Notes under the pieces: model-generated
The model's database searches: none
Told to the model about the DNA's origin: nothing
The model's input: the letters and a program-made list of their open reading frames with translations, nothing else
Shown here: positions 51,029-61,082 of the stretch, piece by piece
How the letters are laid out: each line of letters starts with the position of its first letter
How positions within the stretch are numbered: the first letter of the stretch is position 1
Assembly (NCBI RefSeq): GCF_000724625.1
Contig: NZ_CP007139.1
Location: 3,968,001 to 4,032,000 of the forward strand
Source of the DNA: Fimbriimonas ginsengisoli Gsoil 348
GTDB lineage: Bacteria; Armatimonadota; Fimbriimonadia; Fimbriimonadales; Fimbriimonadaceae
Direction: 5' to 3'
DNA: 64,000 nucleotides
Position numbers and translations under genes: made by a program

Positions 51029-51906
51029 AGGCTCAGGTCGTTGAGGGTACCGTCCAGGCTCCAGAGGTACTTGGACATGTCGGTGATCTGCGCACCCTCG
51101 TTCCCATTGTTATAGGAAGCTGAGCCGTAGTCCGTACCTGCGGCGAGCGCGCTGTCGTTCATGAACTTGGCGTGGCCGTCAAGCCAGGCTACGTTCGCTC
51201 CGTTATACGTCTTGATTCGGGTGCTCGACGTGATCTTACCGATGCTGGCCGGGTTGTTCGCGGACCAGTTACCGGAACCGGTGCTGCCATCGTACCAAGC
51301 GCACGCGTTCGGCGCGGGGAGGATGATCGGCCAGGATCCGGGAGGGTTCGCCGCGTAGAAGCCGCGCTTCGGAACGGTGGTGAATCCTTGGCTCGTGGTG
51401 AAGAACACGGTCTCCGCCGGTTTCACCGCCGCCGTCGCCGAGCGAGCGAGCGAATTTTCGCAAGCATAGAACGGCGAGAGGAACTGATAGTTGTAACCGT
51501 ACTGGGTGTAGCGGTTCTGGTTGCGGAACCAAGCGTTGGGGCCGCTGCCGAAGATGTTGTCGCCATCTCCGAGACCCGGATCGACGAGAACCGCCAGGCT
51601 CTTCATGTACGGCTGGGTGATGAAAACCCAGGTATTGGAGTGATCCGGCAGCCCGTCGCGGCAACCGACGCTGGTCGGACAGCCGAGGTTGGCATAGGCG
51701 CCACTCAGGCTGAGCGGCAGCATGTCGTCGACGTCGCCCTCATACATGATCGCGGACAGGGAAGTCTGCTTGATGTTGGAGAGGGAGGAGGTCTTCTTCG
51801 CGGCCAGCTTCGCCTGGGCGAAGACGGGGAACAGAATGGCAGCCAAAATCGCGATGATTGCGATAACGACAAGAAGTTCAATAAGAGTGAAGGCTCTTCG
51901 ATTCAT
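51025..51906 (-). CDS. DUF1559-type pseudopilin (N-methylation and DGH motifs)
   Basis: 293 residues. Prepilin leader with the cleavage/methylation site RRAFTLIELLVVIAIIAILA (methylated Phe after cleavage), then the long hydrophobic helix. C-terminal WLDGHAKFMN is the DGH signature of DUF1559-like pseudopilins, which are expanded in Planctomycetes and Armatimonadota. It is exported and assembled by a type II/IV machinery encoded elsewhere. Followed by a coupled lipoprotein gene. Confidence 0.92.
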   Translation of the reverse strand: MNRRAFTLIELLVVIAIIAILAAILFPVFAQAKLAAKKTSSLSNIKQTSLSAIMYEGDVDDMLPLSLSGAYANLGCPTSVGCRDGLPDHSNTWVFITQPYMKSLAVLVDPGLGDGDNIFGSGPNAWFRNQNRYTQYGYNYQFLSPFYACENSLARSATAAVKPAETVFFTTSQGFTTVPKRGFYAANPPGSWPIILPAPNACAWYDGSTGSGNWSANNPASIGKITSSTRIKTYNGANVAWLDGHAKFMNDSALAAGTDYGSASYNNGNEGAQITDMSKYLWSLDGTLNDLSL

Positions 51907-52168
51907 ATGGTTTACCTGTGGCTAATTAAAAGCATCCCAAAAGATAGGATGAAAGCATCATAACACAGGTTTTTCCGAGCCACCCCAGGGGAAAATTGCG
52001 TTCTCCGCGCGCGTAAGTGCTCCGTACACTATTGTTAAATCGAATACTTGGCCTTAATTGTTCCGCCCATAATTTGTTTTCCCAACCCTCGAAACTGTTA
52101 CGGTTAGATTCCTCGACGACTGTAATCGAGTCGAAACCTACCCCGGAATGACCGTTTAGTGGTTAGTT
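51907..52168. other. AT-richer intergenic region upstream of the pseudopilin
   Basis: About 260 bp without a gene. It should contain the pseudopilin promoter (minus strand). No clear -35/-10 pair or regulator site was found. Confidence 0.3.
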
Positions 52169-52214
52169 ACAAAAAAACGTCCCGGCTCTCCAAAAAAAGG
52201 ATGAGCCGGGAAGA
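52169..52214 (-). terminator. Terminator of the zinc-ribbon gene
   Basis: On the minus strand TCCCGGCT pairs with AGCCGGGA around a long T-containing loop, followed by CGTTTTTTT. Confidence 0.75.
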
Positions 52215-52247
52215 TAAATAGAACCAAATAAAACCGTGTTAGTGCTA

Positions 52248-52772
52248 CTACTGGCGAGGGGCAGGTCGATCGGATACGAAAAGGCTGGGAATGGAATGCC
52301 ATTCTGCCGTGCGGCCAGTGTCTGGGTCGGACAAAGTTCCGCACTTCGGGCACACGACCAACCTCTCCCAAACTTCCATCCGGCGGTCCCAAGCCCGCAT
52401 CGCCAAGGTCCCTTCGTGGATGTTCGGAGCAAGGCCAATCACGATCGGTGTCTTACGCGCTCGGTACACCACCGCCACCATCGCCAACGCGGTAATAATG
52501 CCCCCGATCCAGAATCCTAGGATGGCGCAGAGCATGAGGCCGGTCAAAAAGACGACGACGAACGCCACCGCCATGAAAAAACTGGAGCCCCAGATGTCGC
52601 GGCGCCGCGATTTGTTCTGACCCGGAAGTTCAGGCGGCCGAAGCCATCGTGCGACCTGTTCCGGATTCGGAACCGCACCCGGCAACCCGGCCGGCGCCGA
52701 TCCATCCTGAGCCGCACGAAGCGCGGATGTCAGCGGAAGGGTTTCTTCTCCACAAGAGGGGCACGGGTGCAT
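52248..52772 (-). CDS. Membrane protein with two zinc ribbons
   Basis: About 174 residues from ATG 52772 (a GTG at 52844 gives 24 more). Two CxxC knuckles: CPSCGEE at the N-terminus and CPKCGTL near the C-terminus, with two hydrophobic segments between (FFMAVAFVVVFLTGLMLCAIL, GGIITALAMVAVVY). Zinc-ribbon membrane proteins of this type are generally uncharacterised. Start uncertain because neither has a good ribosome site. Confidence 0.75.
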   Translation of the reverse strand: MHPCPSCGEETLPLTSALRAAQDGSAPAGLPGAVPNPEQVARWLRPPELPGQNKSRRRDIWGSSFFMAVAFVVVFLTGLMLCAILGFWIGGIITALAMVAVVYRARKTPIVIGLAPNIHEGTLAMRAWDRRMEVWERLVVCPKCGTLSDPDTGRTAEWHSIPSLFVSDRPAPRQ

Positions 52773-52931
52773 CGTTCTTGCCGGCTGTGCGGTAGTTGAG
52801 CTAAAGTCGCCCGTTTGGTCTTGCCTAGAGATTCCGTTCGCCACGACATCGATGATATCGGGCCCCGCCTGCTATTTCTACAAGGGGAATTACCGGCTGA
52901 CGAAAGGTGTCGATGATATCGCAAGAACTGG

Positions 52932-53004
52932 CGCGGCCGAGAGGACTCGAACCTCCGACCTTCTGCTCCGGAGGCAGACGCTCTATCCACTGAGCTACGG
53001 CCGC
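52932..53004 (-). tRNA. tRNA-Arg (anticodon CCG)
   Basis: 73 nt, cloverleaf readable: acceptor GCGGCCG/CGGCCGC, D arm with GTAGCTCAGTGGATAGAGC, anticodon stem TCTGC/GCAGA and loop CTCCGGA giving CCG, T arm GGAGGTTCGAGTCCT. CCA is not encoded. Decodes CGG arginine codons. Confidence 0.95.
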
Positions 53005-53030
53005 AACCGCAAAACAGAATACTCGATCCG

Positions 53031-53090
53031 TAGTGCCGGCATCCCTGCCGGCATCTTTTCCAGTGTCACCCCGGCATCCTGCCGGGCCAA
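53031..53090. repeat. GC-rich palindromes next to tRNA-Arg
   Basis: Two hairpins, TGCCGGCATCCCTGCCGGCA and CCCGGCATCCTGCCGGG, of the same dispersed style as the other intergenic repeats. Confidence 0.55.
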
Positions 53091-53127
53091 GCCTCATCCC
53101 ACCTCGTCCGGGAAGGGCACGGCCTCG

Positions 53128-54177
53128 CTAAGCCGCCACGGCGCGGAACGCCTCGATCGCTTTCTCCGTCTTGGCGTCGTCGATGTCGGCGTGGAGCACG
53201 AGCCGGAGTCGGTTCGGACCAGTGGGCAGGCACAGCACTCCCTTCTCCGCCAACTTCCCCTGGATTTCTGGGGCCGGCGCTTCCGTGTCCACCATCACCA
53301 TGTTGGTCTCAACCTCTTCCAGCTTCACCGACATCCCCGGGAGTTCGCAGACCGCTTGGGCGATCTCCTTCGCCCGTCGGTGGTCGTCCGCCAGCCGGTC
53401 TACATTGGAATTGAGGCTCACGATTCCGCAGGCTGCAAGGATTCCGGCCTGCCGCATCCCGCCCCCAAGACGCTTTCGCCAAACGCGCGCCTTGTCGATG
53501 AACTCCGCCTTTCCACACAGAAGCGAGCCGACCGGCGAACGTAGCCCCTTGCTGAGACAGAAGTTAACGCTATCGAAATGCTTCGCTATTTCGCTTATCG
53601 GGACCCCCAGCGCGACCGAGGCATTGAAGACCCGCGCCCCGTCGAGGTGCACCTTGATCCCCCGCCGGTCGCCGATCTCACGGTAGGCGGCTAAGGTATC
53701 GAGCGGGATGATCGCGCCCCCGGCCCGGTTGTGGGTGTTCTCCACACATAGCAGCGTCGTTCCAGGTGTGTGCAGATTGGCGCGAAGAACGTGTCGATCG
53801 ACGACCTCCGGGTCCATCGCCCCCCGGTTCGAGGGAAGCGTCCAACTCACAACCCCCGCGATCAGCGCCGGAGCGCCCACCTCGTAATAAAGGATGTGCG
53901 CCTCCTCCTCGATAAGAATGGCGTCCCCCGGCTGGCAATGACATGCCAGGGCGATCTGATTGCCCATCGTTCCGCTTGGCACAAAAAGCGCGCACTCCTT
54001 ACCCAGCATCTGCGCCGCCATCTCTTCCAATCGAAGAACGGTCGGATCGTCTCCGAGCACGTCGTCCCCAAGCGGAGCGTTCCGCATCGCCTCAAACATC
54101 TCGTCCGTCGGACGAGTCACGGTGTCGCTGCGAAGGTCGACAAGATCGCGTTGTTCTGGAGGAAAGGAAGGGGACAT
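53128..54177 (-). CDS. Low-specificity L-threonine aldolase
   Basis: PLP enzyme cleaving L-threonine/allo-threonine to glycine and acetaldehyde. 349 residues. Motifs: [11 protein letters not shown] at the N-terminus, [42 protein letters not shown], and the PLP lysine in [13 protein letters not shown]. All match the low-specificity threonine aldolase family. Upstream gene on the opposite strand is recG, so the promoters are divergent. Confidence 0.94.
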   Translation of the reverse strand: MSPSFPPEQRDLVDLRSDTVTRPTDEMFEAMRNAPLGDDVLGDDPTVLRLEEMAAQMLGKECALFVPSGTMGNQIALACHCQPGDAILIEEEAHILYYEVGAPALIAGVVSWTLPSNRGAMDPEVVDRHVLRANLHTPGTTLLCVENTHNRAGGAIIPLDTLAAYREIGDRRGIKVHLDGARVFNASVALGVPISEIAKHFDSVNFCLSKGLRSPVGSLLCGKAEFIDKARVWRKRLGGGMRQAGILAACGIVSLNSNVDRLADDHRRAKEIAQAVCELPGMSVKLEEVETNMVMVDTEAPAPEIQGKLAEKGVLCLPTGPNRLRLVLHADIDDAKTEKAIEAFRAVAA

Positions 54178-54309
54178 GGGAGATCGGCGTCAGACGTTGA
54201 GGTTATGATCGAACGAGGTCTGAAAACTAGCTTATCTGAAGCCCAACGCCTCGCGCCCAACGCCTTACGCCTCATCCGCCCCCCGTCATTCGTCTATCAT
54301 TTTTAGAGG

Positions 54310-56520
54310 ATGGCGGAGCGATCACTGGATACGGAGGTTCAGTTTCTGAAGGGAGTGGGGCCGAGAAACGCCCTGGCGCTGAATAAGGCCGGCTTCCATA
54401 CCGCCGGCGACCTCCTATACGTGATGCCGCGCCGCTACGAAGACCGGCGGCACCTCCCGCCGATCGGCCAGCTCCGCCCCGGCCAATGGGCGACCGTTCA
54501 AGGGAAGCTCGTCAACGTCGACGCCCGGCAGACGAACCGCGGCATGGTCATCCTAAAGGCGGTCATCCGAGACGCCACCGGTCACATCGCCCTCACGTGG
54601 TTCAACCAGCCTTGGATCAGGCGGGTGCTCGAGAAACACGAGGGCGACGTCCTTGCCTATGGTCTCGTCAAGGAAACCTCCTTCGGAATGGAAATGGCCG
54701 CCCCCGAGTGGGAGCCGATCACCGAGGACGACGACTCCGAGGACTTCGCCCGAATCGTTCCCGTCTATCCGCTCACCGAAGGCCTTTCCCAAAAGGTGAT
54801 GCGCCGAGCGGCCAAGTCGGTCGTTGAGCATTACCTAGACCTCGTGCAGGATCCCCTGCCCGAAGAATTACGTCGCCGCTACAAGCTCCAAAAGCTACGT
54901 TGGTGCATCCGCCAGATCCACATGCCGGAATCCGAAGAGATGCGCCTGGAGGCCCGCCGCCGGCTCGTCTTCGAGGAGTTCTTCTATCTGCAAGTAGCGC
55001 TCGCCTTTCGACGCGCCGAGATGAAGCAGGAGCTTGGTATTGCCTTTCCGATCTCGCAACTCCTCACGGGAGAGATCCAGCGCCCGGCTCCGGCCGTGAA
55101 AGAACCGAAGAAGCAACGTAGCGCGGTCGTCGAGCTGCCCGACCACCCGGTCCACCTCTTCGAGCAAGATCAGCGCGCGAAGCACGAAGGAGCTCCGCTG
55201 TGGGAGCAGATCCACGAGATGCTCCCGTTCGAGCTGACAAACGCCCAGCGGCGCGTGATCCAAGAGATTTGGGCCGATATGGAACGCCCATATCCCATGA
55301 ACCGCCTCGTCCAAGGCGACGTCGGTTCCGGCAAGACCGCCGTCGCCGCCTGCTGCATGCTCGCCGCGGTGCGCAGCGGATATCAGGCCGCTTTGATGGC
55401 GCCCACCGAGATCCTTGCCGAGCAGCACGCCGTGAACCTTCGAGCGCTCTTCGAGCCGCTGGGAATCGAGGTCGAGCTGCTCGTCGGCAAGCTGAGCGCC
55501 GCTCAAAAACGGAAGGCTGCCGAGCGAACCTCGCAGGGCGTCACCCACATCGCCGTCGGAACCCACGCGCTCATTCAGGAAGGGGTCGGCTTCCACCGCC
55601 TTGGCCTCGTCATCGTCGACGAGCAGCATCGCTTCGGCGTGCTCCAGCGCAAAGCGCTTCGGGATAAGGGTCTCGGTAATCCCGACGTACTCGTCATGAC
55701 CGCCACCCCCATCCCGCGCACCCTCACCATGACGATGTACGGCGACCTCGAACTCTCTGTGATTGATGAGCTCCCGCCCGGTCGCAAGCCGATTAAGACC
55801 CACTGGAAACTGCCGTTCGAACGGCAGTCGGTCTACCTTGGAGTCCGCAAGCTCATCGAATCGGGGCGGCAAGCTTATTTCGTGTGCCCAATGGTCAGCG
55901 AGAGCGAGAAAATGCTCACGCAAGCCGCGGAGGAGCTTCACCGCCAACTCTCCACCGGGGTTTACGAAGACATGCGAGTGGGCCTGCTCCATGGCCAGAT
56001 GAAGCCGAAAGAGAAAGAGTCGGTGATGGAATCGTTCCGCCGGCACGAGCTGGATATTCTCGTGTCGACGACCGTCATCGAAGTCGGCGTCGACGTGCCG
56101 AACTCCTCGGTGATGGTCATCGAAGACGCCACCCGCTTCGGCCTCTCGCAACTGCACCAGCTTCGCGGCCGCGTCGGTAGGGGAGGGAACCAGAGCTTCT
56201 GCATCCTCATCGCCGACGCCAAGAGCGAGGAAGCGCGAACCCGGATGGAAGTCATGGTCGCCACCAACGACGGCTTCCGAATATCCGAAGAAGACCTTCG
56301 GCTACGCGGTCCGGGCGAGCTGGCGGGAACCAAACAGTCGGGCAACCTCGACTTTAAAATCGCGGACCTTGTTCAAGACGGCAAGATGCTGGAAGTCGCC
56401 CGCCAAGCCGCCATGGAAGCGATCGAACGCGACCCCGCCCTCTCCGCCCCCGAGTGGGCCGGTGTACTTGCCCGAGTCCAAGAACGCCGCAGCGACATGG
56501 CCGTAGTCACCGTCTCCTAA
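54310..56520 (+). CDS. recG: ATP-dependent DNA helicase RecG
   Basis: 736 residues, complete. N-terminal wedge/OB region (FLKGVGPRNALALNKAG, PIGQLRPGQWATVQGKLV); helicase motif I GDVGSGKT (336-343), Ia APTEILAEQHA, II DEQH (437-440), III TATPIPRT, then GRKPIKTHW, the motif V-VI region TTVIEVGVDVPNSSVMVIEDATRFGLSQLHQLRGRVGRG, and the C-terminal RecG tail (FRISEEDLRLRGPGELAGTKQSG). Reverses stalled forks and processes branched DNA. Confidence 0.98.
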   Translation: MAERSLDTEVQFLKGVGPRNALALNKAGFHTAGDLLYVMPRRYEDRRHLPPIGQLRPGQWATVQGKLVNVDARQTNRGMVILKAVIRDATGHIALTWFNQPWIRRVLEKHEGDVLAYGLVKETSFGMEMAAPEWEPITEDDDSEDFARIVPVYPLTEGLSQKVMRRAAKSVVEHYLDLVQDPLPEELRRRYKLQKLRWCIRQIHMPESEEMRLEARRRLVFEEFFYLQVALAFRRAEMKQELGIAFPISQLLTGEIQRPAPAVKEPKKQRSAVVELPDHPVHLFEQDQRAKHEGAPLWEQIHEMLPFELTNAQRRVIQEIWADMERPYPMNRLVQGDVGSGKTAVAACCMLAAVRSGYQAALMAPTEILAEQHAVNLRALFEPLGIEVELLVGKLSAAQKRKAAERTSQGVTHIAVGTHALIQEGVGFHRLGLVIVDEQHRFGVLQRKALRDKGLGNPDVLVMTATPIPRTLTMTMYGDLELSVIDELPPGRKPIKTHWKLPFERQSVYLGVRKLIESGRQAYFVCPMVSESEKMLTQAAEELHRQLSTGVYEDMRVGLLHGQMKPKEKESVMESFRRHELDILVSTTVIEVGVDVPNSSVMVIEDATRFGLSQLHQLRGRVGRGGNQSFCILIADAKSEEARTRMEVMVATNDGFRISEEDLRLRGPGELAGTKQSGNLDFKIADLVQDGKMLEVARQAAMEAIERDPALSAPEWAGVLARVQERRSDMAVVTVS

Positions 56521-56598
56521 GTAGCATCGGCACCCAGCCGATGACCGGATACCCATAACGAAGTCAACCCTTCCGCCGCTGACAGCAGGTCCCGTCGT

Positions 56599-57414
56599 TC
56601 AGGGTTTTAAGAATCGACGCAAGACTTCCTCGGGAAAGGTTGCCGTTAGCTCTTCAGCGCCGAAATCGGATGGCTTTATGTCTCCTGGAACCTCGATCAC
56701 GATGCCCTTCTTTCCATCAAAACTAACGAAGTGAACATCCCTTGCTGGGTCAGCTCCAAAGAAGGCTCCTAAAACCTTGATCGGGAGGACCGGTTCGTTG
56801 GACAGATCAGACATTGCAGGGCATTCAAGAGGAACTACCTTCCAGACTGAGCCTCCCATTCCGTCCACGAGGTGGTTTATCCAACGCGACCGATCGCCCT
56901 TATACGGAAATGGACTTCCTGTTCCGCGATAGTAAAGGCAGTACGATCGGCCGATCGTAAAGATCCATCCTTCAAATCCTCGGTTCAAATCCAGGCCGTG
57001 AACTACCAGGAAAGTCTGACGATTCTGGTCGGTTACGACGGAATACTCTTTGGTCAGGGCCGATCGAGGGCGGAAGTAGTTTCGATCTCCCACGTTGAGG
57101 TGGGGCTCCTCCACCGGTAACGAGACGCACCCTTCCGGAAGACGGATGTCTCGAATAGAATTGCTGCTTCCCGAACCTCGGTTGTGGTTGACGACGCGGG
57201 ATCGTAAATAAACGAGTGCCTCGCTCTTGAATTGGGGGTTGTCGTCGGGTTGAACCGAGTGGAGGGCACGGTTGACTTGCTCGCCTCGAGTACTTCCTTC
57301 GGGAGGATGGATCATTTGGACGATTACAAGAATAGCCGCAGCGGCCCCAATGAGGGCAGAAACGACGTGCCAAACCCAATCAAGCTTGCCAGTTCTCTGC
57401 CCATTTTCGGCCAT
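56599..57414 (-). CDS. Unknown membrane-anchored 271-aa protein
   Basis: One N-terminal membrane segment (VVSALIGAAAAILVIVQMI, about 17-35) followed by a soluble, beta-rich domain (HLNVGDRNYFRPRS, VWKVVPLECPAMSD, VHFVSFDGKKGIVIEVPGD). Not recognised. Converges with recG, and the short gap carries no clear hairpin. Confidence 0.75.
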   Translation of the reverse strand: MAENGQRTGKLDWVWHVVSALIGAAAAILVIVQMIHPPEGSTRGEQVNRALHSVQPDDNPQFKSEALVYLRSRVVNHNRGSGSSNSIRDIRLPEGCVSLPVEEPHLNVGDRNYFRPRSALTKEYSVVTDQNRQTFLVVHGLDLNRGFEGWIFTIGRSYCLYYRGTGSPFPYKGDRSRWINHLVDGMGGSVWKVVPLECPAMSDLSNEPVLPIKVLGAFFGADPARDVHFVSFDGKKGIVIEVPGDIKPSDFGAEELTATFPEEVLRRFLKP

Positions 57415-57539
57415 AGGTTATCCTACAATCGAAATCATTCTCATCAAAGTGAACTTTTCGTACTTGGTTAAGAATTCTTTAGGAAATCGGCACCACCTCC
57501 TTTCTACATTGCCGAGTCGATGCGTGGTAAACCGCAGCC

Positions 57540-58691
57540 ATGTTGCTGACGCTACTCGCCGCCACGCAGGTATTCCCGACCAACGAAGCCCTCGCCGCTC
57601 AAGTCGACCCGGGAAAGCTGAGGGCCACTGTCGAGCGGCTGGCGTCGTTTCCAAACCGGAACGTCAACAATCCAACCCTCACCGCCGCGGCGGAATACTT
57701 GGCCGGCGAACTTAGAAGGGTTCCCGGACTCCAGGTGGAAGTGATGCACTACTTGGCCCCCAAGGGGTCCAGAGTGCCCGTGGAGAAAGACGTCGTCGAA
57801 GTAGTGGCGACGTTGCCGGGAAAGACCGACCGCCGCGTCCTAGTGGGCGGCCACTTCGATTCGATCAACATGGTCGACCGAACGAACCTCGACGCCCGCG
57901 CACCCGGGGCGAACGACGACGCCAGCGGAACCGCGCTCACATTGGAACTCGCTCGCGTACTCAGCCAGCGAAAGTGGAACAACACCCTCGTCTTCGTTTG
58001 CTTCAGCGGGGAAGAGCAGGGGCTGCTCGGCTCCGCCGCCCTCGCTCGCCGGGCAAAAAAAGAGGGCTGGAAGCTGGAGGCGGTTCTTAGCAACGACATC
58101 GTCGGCTCCAGTGAGAGCGTCAACGGGCGGCGCGACAAGCGCCACGTCCGGGTCTTTAGCGAAGAGGTCCCCACCCACAACGGGCGAGAACTGGCGCGCT
58201 TCGTCGAATGGTCTGCCCGTGGCAAAGTACGCGGTTTCTCAGCCGACCTAGTGTTGCGGCGAGATCGATTCCAACGCGGCGGCGACCACACCTCCTTTAA
58301 TAACGAGGGCTTCTCGGCCGTCCGCTTCACCGAGGAGTTCGAGGAATTCTCGCGGCAGCACAACGACAACGATCTGCCGAAGTACGTCGATTTCCGATAC
58401 CTGGCCAACGTCGCCCGAGTGAATCTGCTCGCAATGGCGTCCCTCGCCGACGCCGCCGAGGCGCCCACCGATGTCCGTTACGACCGCCCCCAAGCGCACG
58501 ACACCGGCCTCACCTGGGTCGCTAAGCCGGGAGTTCGCTACGTCGTCTACTGGCGTCAGACGAACACTGCGACTTGGCAAGGATGGCGCGAAGTTGGCGC
58601 GGTTGCCAAGGCGAAGATCGAGAAGGTGAACAAGGACGACCACGACTTCGCCGTCGGAGCCGTCGGCGGTCTCCCGGTCGCGGCAAGGTAG
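57540..58691 (+). CDS. Secreted M28-family zinc aminopeptidase
   Basis: 383 residues. Possible weak signal (MLLTLLAATQVF). Two-zinc motifs: VGGHFDSI (His ligand plus Asp), GANDDASGT (bridging Asp), and FSGEEQGLLGS (catalytic Glu/metal Glu), then NDIVGSSES and GGDHTSFNNEGF with the later His. This is a typical M28 peptidase. Probably degrades extracellular peptides. Confidence 0.88.
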   Translation: MLLTLLAATQVFPTNEALAAQVDPGKLRATVERLASFPNRNVNNPTLTAAAEYLAGELRRVPGLQVEVMHYLAPKGSRVPVEKDVVEVVATLPGKTDRRVLVGGHFDSINMVDRTNLDARAPGANDDASGTALTLELARVLSQRKWNNTLVFVCFSGEEQGLLGSAALARRAKKEGWKLEAVLSNDIVGSSESVNGRRDKRHVRVFSEEVPTHNGRELARFVEWSARGKVRGFSADLVLRRDRFQRGGDHTSFNNEGFSAVRFTEEFEEFSRQHNDNDLPKYVDFRYLANVARVNLLAMASLADAAEAPTDVRYDRPQAHDTGLTWVAKPGVRYVVYWRQTNTATWQGWREVGAVAKAKIEKVNKDDHDFAVGAVGGLPVAAR

Positions 58692-58711
58692 CCGCCCTAC
58701 GCAGCCCTAAA

Positions 58712-58768
58712 GGTGGCACGGGCGGCTCGCCCGTGGGTATCTCGGGCGGCTCGCCCGAGAAAGAAGCC
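58712..58768. repeat. Paired-hairpin repeat, copy 2 of family S
   Basis: Nearly identical to 45990-46045: two hairpins built on GGGCGG(C/T)(T/C)CGCCC, between convergent genes. Confidence 0.75.
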
Positions 58769-58769
58769 C

Positions 58770-61082
58770 CTAAGAGTTTCCCAACACTGGCCCCACCGTC
58801 GTCGCCCGGCTGGCCGGGTCGCGGCGGAGGTGGATCGTCTGATCCGCCACCTGGTGAACATCCTCCAGGTGTGTGATCACGAGGATCTGCTCGAAACGGC
58901 CCCGTAGCGCCGTCAGACGGTCCAAAACCGCCTGTCGCCGTTCCGTATCGAGCGAACCGAACACCTCGTCCAGGATCAGCAGCGACATCGGGCGCCCCTG
59001 CCGTTCTTGGATCAGTTCCGATAAAGCCAGCCGAAGCGCCAGCGCCACCACGTCTTCCTCTCCGCCGGAGATCACCGGCTTCGCCACTCCGTCCTCGATT
59101 ACGCTCGGCGTAAAATTTCGATCCAGCTCAAGGGCCAGGTAGCGCCCGTTGGTAAGCAAAGAGAGATTCTCCGAGGCGCGAGCCGCCAACTCCGGACCGA
59201 TTTCCGTGTTCATCGCTTGCCTGAACACGCGCATCTCCCTCGCGCAAGCTTCGTGAAGCGCCTCGGCTTGGCGTAGCGAGGCGATCTCCCGTTCTAACCC
59301 CGCCTGCTCTTCCTGCCTCGCCTTGGCCAGCGCAAGATCGCGAGTGGCCAAGTCGCGCAAAGTTTCCACTTGGCAGCGCTCCGTCTCCAGCTTCCGGACC
59401 TCCTCGGCAACCGCTTGAGCGTGGGCAACCGCGTCCGTCGCCGCCGAAGCATCCGAAAACGGCAACTTGGCCCTCTCTCGTTCGATCGCCAGTTTTTGCG
59501 CTAGAACCGCCTCCAGGGCGGCATTGACCCGGCTGAATTCCGTCTGTCGTGGTGCCAGTGATTCGGCGATCGATGAAACGGCGAGTGATCGTTCGTGGGC
59601 GTCCCGTGTCGATTGCACCGCCGATTCGAGCTCCTCGATCTCCTTCGCCAAGCCGTCGATTTCCGGATCGTCCCGGAGAATCTCTTGGATCCGGCACTTC
59701 AGCTCACCCAATCGGCGCCCACGATCTTCCCGGACGATGTTTCGCTCGCGCATCTCAGACAGGGCACGCGAACATCGATCGCGGTATAAGCGAGCCGCCA
59801 CCATTGCCTCTGGCTCGCGAAGGCAGCCGTCCAGGTCCGCGCACAAGCGCGCGACCTCCGCAGAAGTCCGTTCCACCTCCGCTCGATAGGTGCCAACTCT
59901 CTCTTCGGCATTGGCGATCGGCTGTCCGCATTCCGGGCAGCGCCCCTCGCGCGCCGCTACTTCGGCTCGTGCCAGAGCCGCGCCGGCGATCTCCAATCGC
60001 GCGCGGGTCGCCGCCAGCGAACCAGAGATCGCCTCTCGCTCCTTCGCCAACGCCTGATTCAACTCCAGTAATGCCCGCTCGGCGGCATCGGCCTCCCGTT
60101 CCGCCGCGGGCAAGTCGAAATCGGGAATGGCCGCGATCTCGTCCTGGAGCCGGGTCGCCATCTCTCGCAAAGCGGTTGCCTCGGCCAACAACCGGCGTTT
60201 GGGCGCGAGTACGGTAAGCCGGCTCTCGGAAGCCCGAAAGCTCTCCGTTTTCGGAAGTAAGGTCGCTAGTTCTGCCGCCGCTTCTTCCGCCTCTCGAACC
60301 TGTTCGGCGGCCACTTCCGCCGCAACTTCGAGACCGCGTAAATCACCCGCGATTCGAAGTGCCTCGCGGTCGAAGGCAAGCCAGCGCTCCGCGTCGACAC
60401 GTATCGACTCCGCGCCTGCCAACTCCTGTGAGATCTTGGCCTGTCGCCCCGCCAACTCCTTGGCTTTCCGATTCGCCTCCGCGAGCCCGTTCTCCGCCTT
60501 GCGCCGCTCCGATAGGAGAAGCTCGGCAGGAACCCGGGTCCGCTCCAACGTCTCCCGTTGCAGGGCGGCTTCTCGCCGCCGTTGCCCGGCCAGTTCTTCC
60601 GCCAATCGCAGCCGGTCGAATCCGAGCATTCGTGCGACCTCGTCCTGTCGCGCCGCGTTCGTCCGAAACTGGAGGAACGCGATCTGTTTCTGCTCGGCGC
60701 AAAAGGAGTTGACGAACTGGTCGTAGTTCAGCCCCAAAAGTCGTTCGCAAGCCTTCGTCGTCTCCGAGAGCCCATGGGCTCGGAGCACTGCGCCCTGAAT
60801 TTGAACGAGATGAGCGTCGGCGTGGGTCCGCTCCACCTCATACTCGCGCCCCTCGAATTCGAACCAGAGGGTGACCGCGAACCGTTTTCCCTTCCCCCAA
60901 TAGAATCGAACCGTCTCCTTCTTGTCCCGCTGCTCACCGTACAGCGCAAAGGTAATTGCCTCCACGAGCGTCGACTTTCCAGACCCGTTGGGGCCGACGA
61001 TCGCCGTCATCCCCTCATCGAAGTGGAGGTCCGTATAGGCATGTTGCCGAAAGTTCTCAAGCCGAAGGCGTCGCAGCTTCAC
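58770..61082 (-). CDS. sbcC: SbcC/Rad50-like DNA repair ATPase
   Basis: 770 residues, shorter than E. coli SbcC. Walker A VGPNGSGKST (29-38); long coiled coil interrupted by a zinc hook CPEC about residues 381-384 (GRCPECGQPIANAEERVG); C-terminal signature VISGGEEDVVALAL and Walker B SLLILDEVFGSLD. Forms the SbcCD complex that cleaves DNA ends and hairpins. GTG start, overlapping sbcD by 26 bp, same strand. Confidence 0.94.
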   Translation of the reverse strand: MKLRRLRLENFRQHAYTDLHFDEGMTAIVGPNGSGKSTLVEAITFALYGEQRDKKETVRFYWGKGKRFAVTLWFEFEGREYEVERTHADAHLVQIQGAVLRAHGLSETTKACERLLGLNYDQFVNSFCAEQKQIAFLQFRTNAARQDEVARMLGFDRLRLAEELAGQRRREAALQRETLERTRVPAELLLSERRKAENGLAEANRKAKELAGRQAKISQELAGAESIRVDAERWLAFDREALRIAGDLRGLEVAAEVAAEQVREAEEAAAELATLLPKTESFRASESRLTVLAPKRRLLAEATALREMATRLQDEIAAIPDFDLPAAEREADAAERALLELNQALAKEREAISGSLAATRARLEIAGAALARAEVAAREGRCPECGQPIANAEERVGTYRAEVERTSAEVARLCADLDGCLREPEAMVAARLYRDRCSRALSEMRERNIVREDRGRRLGELKCRIQEILRDDPEIDGLAKEIEELESAVQSTRDAHERSLAVSSIAESLAPRQTEFSRVNAALEAVLAQKLAIERERAKLPFSDASAATDAVAHAQAVAEEVRKLETERCQVETLRDLATRDLALAKARQEEQAGLEREIASLRQAEALHEACAREMRVFRQAMNTEIGPELAARASENLSLLTNGRYLALELDRNFTPSVIEDGVAKPVISGGEEDVVALALRLALSELIQERQGRPMSLLILDEVFGSLDTERRQAVLDRLTALRGRFEQILVITHLEDVHQVADQTIHLRRDPASRATTVGPVLGNS

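Noticed and set aside
52932-53004. tRNA-Arg as phage attachment site
   Set aside because: It lies 13 kb from the phage island, and no matching 3' tRNA fragment was seen near either island end.
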